Below, piece by piece: positions 1 through 7,556 of a DNA stretch of 64,000 nt. Under the pieces are notes generated by a model that was not told the origin of the DNA, made no database searches, and saw nothing but the letters and a program-made list of their open reading frames with translations. The translations under genes were made by a program, and so were the position numbers. The stretch comes from an uncultured Saprospiraceae bacterium (GTDB lineage: Bacteria; Bacteroidota; Bacteroidia; Chitinophagales; Saprospiraceae), in the NCBI GenBank assembly GCA_937981555.1, contig CALJOK010000059.1, forward strand, positions 59,813-123,812, given 5' to 3'. Within the stretch, counting starts at the first letter, position 1, and each line of letters begins with the position of its first letter.

Positions 1-968
1 ATACACTTTTGCAAGGAACAAATATCAAAATTAATATCATCAATTATCAATCAGATAATTTTTATCAAGAATGGGTTTGGAATGGTCCTGACTTTTGGAC
101 GAGTAATAATTATAATTTTTATCGCGATTTGACCTTTTCAACTGGCGGTAGAACGTATGGTTCATTACAAGGTGCGAGCAATGTTTGGACGAGTATTTCA
201 AGTTTACTTAGTTCTTTAAAAAGTGCAGATTACGATTTTGATATGTACACCAGTTTGACGAGCGGATTTACATTTAATCGTTTTCACCAAAACTATTTAG
301 GGCAATCTCGAAATGTTAATCAACCGATTTTACAGGTTGGAAAATATACAGGAGCATTTCCATTCGAGATTGAATATTCAGCCTATGTGGATAGTAATTT
401 TATTTTTGAAACCATTGAAGTTCCTACCGATCAAATTATGGAAAGTGATTCAGTTAATCGAGAAATTTGGTTTGGGCATCATCTGTGGAATTTGCAAAGT
501 ACCGCTTCTGGAGTAAGCGGGATTCAAGAAATTATAGACCTAAGTATAGAGGAACGAGTGTTGACGGATTATACTGCCTTCCTAGCATTGGATTTGGAAA
601 ATGGGGGAGAGCCATGTGTGGAATGTTGGGAATTTGAGGAGTGGATTGTTTATTCCACAGATGATGATTTAGAAGACCAATTGAAAATAAAAATTGCGGC
701 TTTCCCAAATCCATTTTCAGATCAAGTTAAAGTGACTATCGAGTTGAGTGAGGGACTTTCAGTTGATGAAGCTGAACTGTCAATCTTTGATGCTTTTGGA
801 AAAAATGTATTGAATCAAAAACTAAATGATTTGACTGATTTTGGGAAATCAGAATGGACTTGGAATGGTCAAAATAGTAATGGTCAATCTCTTCCGTCAG
901 GTATTTATTATATGATGATAAAAACGGAGAAAGGAGCGCAGACGGTTAAGTTAACCTTGATGCGATAA
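1..968 (+). CDS. Secreted protein with T9SS type A sorting domain (5' end outside window)
   Basis: The reading frame is open from the left edge, so this is the C-terminal part of a longer gene; the TTG at position 9 is not a convincing start. The last ~88 residues form a T9SS sorting domain: FPNPFSD near its beginning, a beta-rich middle with FDAFGK, then SLPSGIYYMMIKT and a short KLTLMR end. Such domains direct export across the outer membrane and are then cleaved (family knowledge). The segment before it (residues ~90-200, with RVLTDYTAFLALD) resembles the region following the von Willebrand A domain of VIT/vWA surface proteins; that link is inference. A strong terminator follows 28 bases after the stop. 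Confidence 0.8.
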   Translation, partial: TLLQGTNIKINIINYQSDNFYQEWVWNGPDFWTSNNYNFYRDLTFSTGGRTYGSLQGASNVWTSISSLLSSLKSADYDFDMYTSLTSGFTFNRFHQNYLGQSRNVNQPILQVGKYTGAFPFEIEYSAYVDSNFIFETIEVPTDQIMESDSVNREIWFGHHLWNLQSTASGVSGIQEIIDLSIEERVLTDYTAFLALDLENGGEPCVECWEFEEWIVYSTDDDLEDQLKIKIAAFPNPFSDQVKVTIELSEGLSVDEAELSIFDAFGKNVLNQKLNDLTDFGKSEWTWNGQNSNGQSLPSGIYYMMIKTEKGAQTVKLTLMR

Positions 969-995
969 TATTTATCGGAAAATAAATTGAATTAG

Positions 996-1035
996 AACCC
1001 TTCTGAAATAGACTTTTTCAGAAGGGTTTTTGTTT
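996..1035 (+). terminator. Rho-independent terminator
   Basis: Perfect 12-bp arms AACCCTTCTGAA / TTCAGAAGGGTT, a 9-nt loop and a following T-rich tract end the T9SS cargo gene. Confidence 0.85.
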
Positions 1036-1125
1036 TATAAAAATTATTTTCTTTAAATTTCATTTTCTATTCCATGCCTTTATTTTTGAAAAAATCCGCA
1101 CCTTTGTCCCTCTAAAAAAATAACC

Positions 1126-2682
1126 TTGATAAAAGAAGTCGAAATAAAGATTCAGCCACGAGCCATTGATGATTTAACACTCATTAAAAATGAAGCGCTC
1201 AAAAAAGCGAAGCTTAAACCTTCAGCCAATACGGAGGTTGTGGTACGACGTAGCTCAATTGATGCTCGTGGGTATCAACCTGTTTATCGGCTTCTGGTAA
1301 CTATTTATGTTGATGAAAAACCAGCAGCAGAACCTGCGATCTTAGAACAATTTAAAAATGTGGAGGATGCGCCGAGAGTGATTATTGTTGGTGCTGGACC
1401 AGCTGGTTATTTTGCTGCGTTGGAATTAATTGAATTGGGTTTGAAGCCAATAATTTTTGATCGTGGAAAAGATGTTCGTGCGCGTAGAAGAGATTTGCGA
1501 GCGATTCAACAATTTGGATTAGTAGATCCACATTCCAATTATTGTTTTGGCGAAGGTGGTGCAGGAACCTATTCTGATGGAAAACTTTACACTCGTTCTC
1601 ACAAGCGTGGAAGCATAGCCAAAGCACTTCAACTATTGGTCGAGCATGGAGCAGTTTCAGATATCACGGTTGATGCACATCCACATATCGGTTCCAACAA
1701 ATTACCCAAAATTGTAGAGAATATTCGAGAGACGATTTTAAAGTTTGGTGGTGAAATTCATTTTAACTCTCACGTTACGGATTTTATTTTTCATGATAAA
1801 AAAATAAAAGGAATCGTTGTCAACGACAATGATGAACATTTTGGAGAAGCAACTATTTTAGCAACAGGGCATTCTGCTCGAGACATTTACCAATTACTTT
1901 TTGATAAAAAAATAAGATTAGAAAATAAACCATTTGCCCTTGGAGTACGAGTGGAACATGCGCAAAGTTTGATTGATAAAATTCAATATCGGCAAGAGAA
2001 ACGAGAAGAAAATTTGCCAGCGAGTAGTTATAAATTAGTTTGTCAAATCGAAAAACGAGGCGTCTTTTCATTTTGCATGTGCCCAGGAGGATTAGTAGTT
2101 CCAGCAGCAACTGCGCCAGGTGAAATTGTTGTAAATGGTATGTCGATGTCTCGTCGAGATTCTCCTTTTGCGAATTCTGGAACAGTCGTAGCGGTGGAAG
2201 AAGAAGATCTTTTACCATTTGCACATCATGGTGTTTTCGCAGGTTTAGAATTTCAAAAAAGTGTAGAAAAAGCCATGTGGGCATTTGGAGATGGCAGTCA
2301 AAAAGCACCGTCGCAACGCATGACTGATTTTGTCAATAATAAAATTTCAAACGATTTACCTTCAACCTCCTATATTCCAGGATTAGTTTCTGCACCAATT
2401 CATGATCTTTTACCAAAAGGAATTTCTCATAAATTACAATTGGGAATGAAAGAATTTGGTCGAAAAATGAAAGGATATTTTACTGCTGAAACTAATGTCA
2501 TTGGAACGGAAAGTCGGACGAGTTCGCCTATTCGAATTCCTCGAAATCCATCCACTTTGATGCATGAAGATGCAGACGGATTATTTCCATGTGGAGAAGG
2601 GGCAGGATTCGCAGGAGGAATTATTTCAGCTGCGATGGATGGACAAAATGTGGCGAAAGCGGTAGCTCTATTTTTAAAATAA
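1126..2682 (+). CDS. FAD-dependent oxidoreductase (COG2509-type, uncharacterised)
   Basis: This 518-residue protein has an N-terminal ~85-residue domain followed by a Rossmann FAD site, VIIVGAGPAGYFAALEL (residues ~86-102), a second flavin-contacting segment with FGEGGAGTYSDGKLYTR, and a C-terminal CGEGAGFAGGIISAAMDG that closes the FAD pocket. The layout is that of the FAD-dependent dehydrogenases annotated as uncharacterised NAD(P)/FAD oxidoreductases; substrate and physiological role are unknown. It is soluble, with no signal peptide. The only suitable start is TTG at 1126, and MIKEVEIKI matches the family's N terminus, so the protein looks complete. CACCTTTG at 1099-1106 is close to the Bacteroidota -7 element. 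It stands alone between two hairpins. Confidence 0.85.
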   Translation: MIKEVEIKIQPRAIDDLTLIKNEALKKAKLKPSANTEVVVRRSSIDARGYQPVYRLLVTIYVDEKPAAEPAILEQFKNVEDAPRVIIVGAGPAGYFAALELIELGLKPIIFDRGKDVRARRRDLRAIQQFGLVDPHSNYCFGEGGAGTYSDGKLYTRSHKRGSIAKALQLLVEHGAVSDITVDAHPHIGSNKLPKIVENIRETILKFGGEIHFNSHVTDFIFHDKKIKGIVVNDNDEHFGEATILATGHSARDIYQLLFDKKIRLENKPFALGVRVEHAQSLIDKIQYRQEKREENLPASSYKLVCQIEKRGVFSFCMCPGGLVVPAATAPGEIVVNGMSMSRRDSPFANSGTVVAVEEEDLLPFAHHGVFAGLEFQKSVEKAMWAFGDGSQKAPSQRMTDFVNNKISNDLPSTSYIPGLVSAPIHDLLPKGISHKLQLGMKEFGRKMKGYFTAETNVIGTESRTSSPIRIPRNPSTLMHEDADGLFPCGEGAGFAGGIISAAMDGQNVAKAVALFLK

Positions 2683-2748
2683 GAGTTAAGTACGAGGTTG
2701 ACCCTGACTTCTGACCGAGAGCACAACAACCAAGCTCGTACTTGACTC
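2683..2748. repeat. Intergenic hairpin between flavoprotein and doxX-like gene
   Basis: Arms GAGTTAAGTACGAG (2683-2696) and CTCGTACTTGACTC (2735-2748) pair with one G.U, and GGTTG/CAACC extends the stem inward. There is only an A-rich tract afterwards, so it may be a processing or attenuation hairpin rather than a classical terminator. Confidence 0.6.
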
Positions 2749-2761
2749 CTAAAAAATAAAA

Positions 2762-3175
2762 ATGAAAGATAAAGTAGATTTAATAGCACGTATTTTTTTA
2801 TCCCTAATATTTTTATGGGAGGCATATGATACCTTCAAATATTTCAATAATGCTAAAGAATATATGATAGGGTATCACCTCACTTGGAATCAAGATTTCC
2901 TTTTGGGGAGTGCGATCTTTTTGATGATTTTTGGAGGGGTTTTGATTTTGACAGGCTATCGTTCAAAATTAGGAGCAGTACTTTTATTGCTTTATTATAT
3001 TCCTGCAACTTTTGTTATTTATTCATTTTGGAATGATCCTCCTGAAGTGTATCGAGTTAATTCTATTCAGTTTATGAAAAATTTGGCGATCATCGGAGGA
3101 CTGATGATGGTATATGTGAATGGAGCAGGAAGGTATAGTATTAGAAGATTATTTGCGACCACTCGAGTAAATTAA
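2762..3175 (+). CDS. DoxX-like small membrane protein
   Basis: This 137-residue integral membrane protein has four hydrophobic segments (about residues 7-25, 46-64, 70-90 and 105-122). RIFLSLIFLWEAYDTFKYF at the N terminus and GGVLILTGYRSKLGAVLLLLYYIPATFV in the middle follow the DoxX/DoxD-like pattern. Family members are often linked to redox or sulfur metabolism, but this one has no catalytic motif that would define a reaction. The gene lies 80 bases after the flavoprotein, with a hairpin between them; co-transcription is possible but not shown. A small CTACC/GGTAG hairpin follows at 3188-3203. Confidence 0.75.
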   Translation: MKDKVDLIARIFLSLIFLWEAYDTFKYFNNAKEYMIGYHLTWNQDFLLGSAIFLMIFGGVLILTGYRSKLGAVLLLLYYIPATFVIYSFWNDPPEVYRVNSIQFMKNLAIIGGLMMVYVNGAGRYSIRRLFATTRVN

Positions 3176-3223
3176 AATCATATTTGACTACCTGTTTCGG
3201 TAGGTTATTTATTTCCTAATTCC

Positions 3224-3231
3224 TAAGTTTG
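3224..3231 (+). promoter_or_regulatory. TAAGTTTG (-7 type element) directly in front of xseA
   Basis: TAAGTTTG matches the Bacteroidota TAnnTTTG consensus but ends only 4 bases before the xseA ATG. If used, the transcript would start at or next to the start codon, giving a leaderless mRNA. No clear -33 TTG was found at the usual distance, so this is tentative. Confidence 0.35.
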
Positions 3232-3235
3232 CGAA

Positions 3236-4462
3236 ATGAAATCGTATTCCTTACAAGAGTTAAACGAACATCTAAGAAGGGTCGTGGCATTGAATGCTCA
3301 GGATGCCTTGTGGGTGCGTTGTGAAATTGCTCAGTTGAATGAGTCGAGGGGACATTACTTTATGGAATTGGTGGAAAAGGAAGAAACGATTACCGCAAAG
3401 GCGAGTGCTATTCTTTGGATGCGATCCTACAATAAACTATTGCGAGAACATGGTCGCGGAATTCGAAAAGTTTTGAAGGAAGGAATGGAGGTCATGCTAA
3501 AACTAAAAATTGAATTTCATGAAGTGTATGGAATGCAATATTATGTGGAGGACATCGATACTAGTTTTACGTTGGGGAAACTGGCTTTACGAAAACAAGC
3601 AATTTTAGAAGCATTTGAAAAGGAAGGTTTGTTAGGGAAAAATACCGAAGTGCCCTTGCCAACGGTATTGCAAAAAATAGCCATCATCTCTTCTGAAAAT
3701 GCAGCGGGATATCAAGACTATCTAAAACAATTAGAAGAGAATGTTTTTGGTTATCAAGTTGATAATCGGATGTTTGCTGCAGCCATGCAAGGAATAAATG
3801 TCGAAGAAGAAATCCTTTTTCAACTCAATAGAATAAAAAAACAAAAAGATAAATTTGACGCAGTCGTTATCATTCGAGGAGGAGGAGCTAAGTTAGATTT
3901 GATGGCTTTTGATAATGAAAAGATTAGTCGAGTGGTGGCAGATTTTCCATTGCCAGTTCTGACTGGAATCGGTCATGATATTGATGAATCTATTTTGGAT
4001 CGAGTAGCACACACAACCTTGAAAACACCAACTGCAGCCGCAGACTTTATCATCAATCATAATTTATTTTTTGAAAATAGAATAATGCAAATGGGCTCTG
4101 AACTCAGTTTTCTCGCCCAGGAAAAAATTCAAGAACAAATATTTGTTTTGCAAAATATCGAACAAACTTTGCAATGGCAAACAGAAATTTTTCTAAAAGA
4201 TACACTTCGACAAATTTCACTTTTGGAAAATGAAATGAAACAAAATGCTCAATCATTTTTCCAAAAAGAAGAAAAAAACATATCAAACTTAGAAGCTATT
4301 TTTGAAGTTTTAGATCCCGAAAAAACATTAAAGAGAGGATTTAGCTTAACCTCAGTCGATGGAAAAATAATCAAGTCGATCAAAGATCTTGATGTTAAAA
4401 AGGAAATAGAAATAATCACCCAATTATCTGACGGTATCATCAAAAGTAAAACGAAAAAATAA
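3236..4462 (+). CDS. xseA: Exodeoxyribonuclease VII large subunit
   Basis: XseA is the catalytic subunit of exonuclease VII, which degrades single-stranded DNA from both ends into oligonucleotides. The 408 residues hold an N-terminal OB-fold (~1-100, beginning YSLQELNEHLRRVV), a catalytic core with IRGGGAKLDLMAFDNE and GIGHDIDESILDRVAHTTLKTPTAAADF, and a coiled-coil region (~285-375) that binds XseB. It is slightly shorter than the E. coli protein but has all core motifs. The stop codon overlaps the xseB start (TAATG), which suggests translational coupling. Confidence 0.95.
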   Translation: MKSYSLQELNEHLRRVVALNAQDALWVRCEIAQLNESRGHYFMELVEKEETITAKASAILWMRSYNKLLREHGRGIRKVLKEGMEVMLKLKIEFHEVYGMQYYVEDIDTSFTLGKLALRKQAILEAFEKEGLLGKNTEVPLPTVLQKIAIISSENAAGYQDYLKQLEENVFGYQVDNRMFAAAMQGINVEEEILFQLNRIKKQKDKFDAVVIIRGGGAKLDLMAFDNEKISRVVADFPLPVLTGIGHDIDESILDRVAHTTLKTPTAAADFIINHNLFFENRIMQMGSELSFLAQEKIQEQIFVLQNIEQTLQWQTEIFLKDTLRQISLLENEMKQNAQSFFQKEEKNISNLEAIFEVLDPEKTLKRGFSLTSVDGKIIKSIKDLDVKKEIEIITQLSDGIIKSKTKK

Positions 4463-4632
4463 TGACCTACGAATCAGCCTTAAAAGAATTAAAAGAAGTT
4501 ATTGAAGACTTACGCAATGAAATGGTTAGCGTGGATGATTTGACTGAAAAAGTTAAACGAGCGAAAGAGTTAATGGATTTTTGTAAAAATAAATTACGAA
4601 ATGTAGGGGAGGACTTGGAAGGAATGTTTTAA
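4462..4632 (+). CDS. xseB: Exodeoxyribonuclease VII small subunit
   Basis: This 56-residue protein starts at the ATG that shares one base with the xseA stop. It reads MTYESALKELKEVIEDL, continues through VDDLTEKVKRAKELMDFCK and ends EDLEGMF, which is the usual XseB pattern of two helices rich in Lys and Glu. Several XseB copies decorate the XseA coiled coil and are needed for activity (family knowledge). The close coupling fixes both the identity and the start codon. Confidence 0.93.
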   Translation: MTYESALKELKEVIEDLRNEMVSVDDLTEKVKRAKELMDFCKNKLRNVGEDLEGMF

Positions 4633-4827
4633 TTTTTTGTGAAAAATGTAGCTCTTTTTAAAAAACAATGATGTTTTTTTGATTTTTGTGACATTAAATG
4701 CCCTGAACTCAAACTTGGCATTTTAATTGGTTTGTTAAAATTGTGACATGGAAAATGAGTGAGAATAAATTTCTTGCCTATTTCTACACTCAATTTATCT
4801 TAACTAGCATATCAAAAAAAAACTTCA

Positions 4828-5871
4828 ATGGAAAAAATAATTACCACTTTCCTCAACTCTAGCCTTTATAGTTTTTCTTCCAAAACATTTTTCTTAATCT
4901 TTATTTTCGAAATATCTGGGGTGAATTTTTCAACTGCTCAAAATTGTATTAATACTCCAGAAGGTTCGGTAACTAGTACTCCAGTAGCAGGGGGATGTGA
5001 TCTTGTGGTCGATTTATGTGTCTCGGTTTCTGGAAGTCCACGACCTAAACGAATAGAATATATAATCAATTACGATTCAAATGGAGATCTTACAAAAGAT
5101 GCAACCCAATCTTTTGTTTTTCTACCTGGTGGGAGTGGAGCATCTAATGGCAATCATTGCTTGGCTGCCTTTGCGCCTTCTGAAGCTTTTTTGATTTCAG
5201 GGGTTTCTTGTACCGCAGCTTTTGATGTTTCAATTATTGCTTCCACCAACGCAGGAGGAACTAATGAGTGCTTTACTTATACAGGTAGCCTAACAGAATC
5301 AGGGGGATTTGTGGAAACTTCTTTACCTGTGGAGTTAGCTGAATTTATAGGAAAAGAATTGGAAGAATCTAATCAATTAAAGTGGTTAACAGCTAGTGAA
5401 CAAAATGTAGATGCTTTTATCGTTGAAAGAATGGATAAAGAAGAAACTGAATTTCAAGAAATAGGAAGAGTTGTTGCTGAAGGAAATTCCACCAGTTTGC
5501 AAACGTATGCTTGGCAAGATATTGACCCTTTATTTTTTGGATATTATCGATTGAAAATAATTGACTTTGATGGATCTTTTGAGTATTCACCAATTCAAGC
5601 GATTGAACGAAAAAATGATAAATTAGAGATTAAGAATATTTTTCCAAACCCAGTTTTGTCTACTTTAAAAATTGATTTTCTTGCAGATGATGACGAGGTA
5701 AATATTGATATTATCAATATTCAAGGAAAATCATTAATACAGAAAATACAAAGTGTTGAGAAAGGATTAAATCAAATCCAGTTAGATGTAAATGATTTGT
5801 ATAATGGCATCTATTTCTTAAAAATGAATTATGGAAACAATGAATCAAGGCAAAGATTTGTGAAGATGTAA
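4828..5871 (+). CDS. Secreted protein with T9SS type A sorting domain
   Basis: A 347-residue exported protein. The N terminus carries a long signal peptide (hydrophobic TFFLIFIFEISGV, cleavage probably after STA-Q at ~38). A cysteine-containing beta-rich domain follows (residues ~40-165), then a linker segment with LPVELAEFIGKELEESNQLKWLTASEQNVD, a stretch very common just before sorting domains in this phylum. The C-terminal ~75 residues are the T9SS sorting domain (NIFPNPVLSTLKIDF ... LYNGIYFLKM ... RFVKM). The middle domain is not recognised, so the function is open. It ends at a bidirectional terminator shared with the opposing gene. Confidence 0.85.
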   Translation: MEKIITTFLNSSLYSFSSKTFFLIFIFEISGVNFSTAQNCINTPEGSVTSTPVAGGCDLVVDLCVSVSGSPRPKRIEYIINYDSNGDLTKDATQSFVFLPGGSGASNGNHCLAAFAPSEAFLISGVSCTAAFDVSIIASTNAGGTNECFTYTGSLTESGGFVETSLPVELAEFIGKELEESNQLKWLTASEQNVDAFIVERMDKEETEFQEIGRVVAEGNSTSLQTYAWQDIDPLFFGYYRLKIIDFDGSFEYSPIQAIERKNDKLEIKNIFPNPVLSTLKIDFLADDDEVNIDIINIQGKSLIQKIQSVEKGLNQIQLDVNDLYNGIYFLKMNYGNNESRQRFVKM

Positions 5872-5890
5872 TTCAAAAATTCAAGTAGAA

Positions 5891-5934
5891 AAAGAAAACC
5901 GAATCATTTTAATTAATGGTTCGGTTTTCTTTTT
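5891..5934. terminator. Bidirectional terminator between convergent genes
   Basis: AAAGAAAACCGAATCATT pairs with AATGGTTCGGTTTTCTTT around a short loop. A-rich and T-rich flanks allow it to act on both strands. The last bases touch the stop codon of the minus-strand gene. Confidence 0.85.
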
Positions 5935-7457
5935 TATTCAATTTTTAATTTAAGAAATCGATCATATTTAAAAAGGACAATTTCATTTTCGGTGGTTTTG
6001 CCAGAAGGTATGATGGTAAATCTTTGCCTAATTGGTTGTTCTTCTGGAAAAAGTAATGCTCTTGTTGTGTTGCCATTTTTATCTATCTGAGCGATAGAGA
6101 TATGAGATTTTTTTCTAGGCATTCTCATTCTTCTCGTCAACTTTTCAGGATGGTCATTGAAAATAAATGTTAGATGCTCTCCATTCTGAAAAAATAAATA
6201 AGATTGATTTCCTCTATCGTTGCACTCTTCCATTCCAAATTTTGGAATACGAAAAATCCAATTTGGATTTCCATTTTTCTTATTTTCTATAATGATCATT
6301 TCACTATGTTCGTAAAAACCAAAACGGTCACTACTGTGGCCACAACCATAAGTTGAGAAACCATAAGTTTTTGGAGTTGAATCTTCAGCAATCAAAACTA
6401 AATTGCCTGAAGCCTTTTCAATAATATTTTTAATATTAAAGAAAGGCAAAATGCTGTTTGAGAATGGTTCATTTTGATTAGGTGAAATATTTTTTGAATA
6501 AGTAGTAGTTGGTGAAAAAATCATTAGATCATTTAAAGGGAGTCCATCTTTATTAAAAGTAATATGAGCAATCCCATCAATGTGGCCAGGGTCTTTGGTA
6601 TTAAAAAACCCCATTCCAATTAAATCTTGATTATTGGTAACCTTTAAAAAGAGTTCGACCAAGTTATTTCCATTAGGGTTAATATCATTAGATTTTTGAA
6701 TCTTCCCATTTTGAAGGAAACTAAAAATTGTGAAATCATATTCCCCTTTATTGGTGTTAAATGTTAACCCTTGTTTTTTACTTACTCTTTTTAGAAAATG
6801 AACATTTCCCATATTGTCAACAACAGGATGCCCAAATATCATACTAAATCCAGGTCCTTTTTTTACTAGAAAATCATCCACATTCCATATCGTATTTAAA
6901 TTAGAGTCGTAAACATGGATAGAAATTAACATCTTCCTTTCGTCATTTCTCCATTTATGGGAATAGAAAATAATCTTTGATTTATCTGGAGAAAAGTTAA
7001 AATTAAGCGTACCTGGCGCATCATTTATAACTCGGAGTTGTACATTTACAATTGGTTCAGAAGCATCAGATATTTCAAGAGTGGATGAATTTACTTCATG
7101 ATAAACGAGACTTCTTTTGTTAATACTTTTATTGACATAGGAAGAAAATAATAAAATTTTTTCATTCTGGTTGATGAGAAATTCAAAACGGTGTTTTTTA
7201 TTTTTAGTTTTTAATTTTAATTTTTTTTGCCTGAAAATTTTTAAATCATCACTCAACCTAACGATCATATAATTTTTATTTTTCCCCTTGACATAGAAAA
7301 CACCATTTTTAGTTTGAATTGGTTTGGTTAAAAAGACTTCATACTTATCAAGTGTAACTGGTTTACTCTGAGCCACTTTTTTAAAATTCATTTCTTGCTG
7401 CGTAAAAAAAATATTTTGAATAAAAAAGGAAAAAAGAATTAGTAGTAAAATCCTCAT
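5934..7457 (-). CDS. Secreted protein of unknown function, possible beta-propeller
   Basis: A 507-residue protein with an N-terminal signal peptide (MRILLLILFSFFIQNIFFTQQ). The mature part is a long series of short beta-strand-like segments with polar turns (for example NKNYMIVRLSDDLKIF, KSKIIFYSHKWRNDERKMLISIHVYDSNL and VDNMGNVHFLKRVSKK). That pattern of query, display and text-like strands is typical of periplasmic beta-propeller proteins in this phylum, but no specific family is recognised and no catalytic motif stands out. The region around residues 365-385 contains YGCGHSSDRFGFYEH. It lies about 100 bases downstream of the glycoside hydrolase gene on the same strand; a functional link is only possible. 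Confidence 0.6.
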   Translation of the reverse strand: MRILLLILFSFFIQNIFFTQQEMNFKKVAQSKPVTLDKYEVFLTKPIQTKNGVFYVKGKNKNYMIVRLSDDLKIFRQKKLKLKTKNKKHRFEFLINQNEKILLFSSYVNKSINKRSLVYHEVNSSTLEISDASEPIVNVQLRVINDAPGTLNFNFSPDKSKIIFYSHKWRNDERKMLISIHVYDSNLNTIWNVDDFLVKKGPGFSMIFGHPVVDNMGNVHFLKRVSKKQGLTFNTNKGEYDFTIFSFLQNGKIQKSNDINPNGNNLVELFLKVTNNQDLIGMGFFNTKDPGHIDGIAHITFNKDGLPLNDLMIFSPTTTYSKNISPNQNEPFSNSILPFFNIKNIIEKASGNLVLIAEDSTPKTYGFSTYGCGHSSDRFGFYEHSEMIIIENKKNGNPNWIFRIPKFGMEECNDRGNQSYLFFQNGEHLTFIFNDHPEKLTRRMRMPRKKSHISIAQIDKNGNTTRALLFPEEQPIRQRFTIIPSGKTTENEIVLFKYDRFLKLKIE

Positions 7458-7556
7458 ATAAAGTGATTTATAGAATTGAGAAAAGGAAAAAATCGAAATT
7501 TGGAGATCAATATCCTAATTTCGATTTTGAAGATAAATTAAAATATCAGTTTAGTT

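Noticed and set aside
1853..2308. Minus-strand frame of 151 codons inside the flavoprotein gene
   Set aside because: Its translation is rich in Leu, Phe and His without any domain, typical of a shadow frame.
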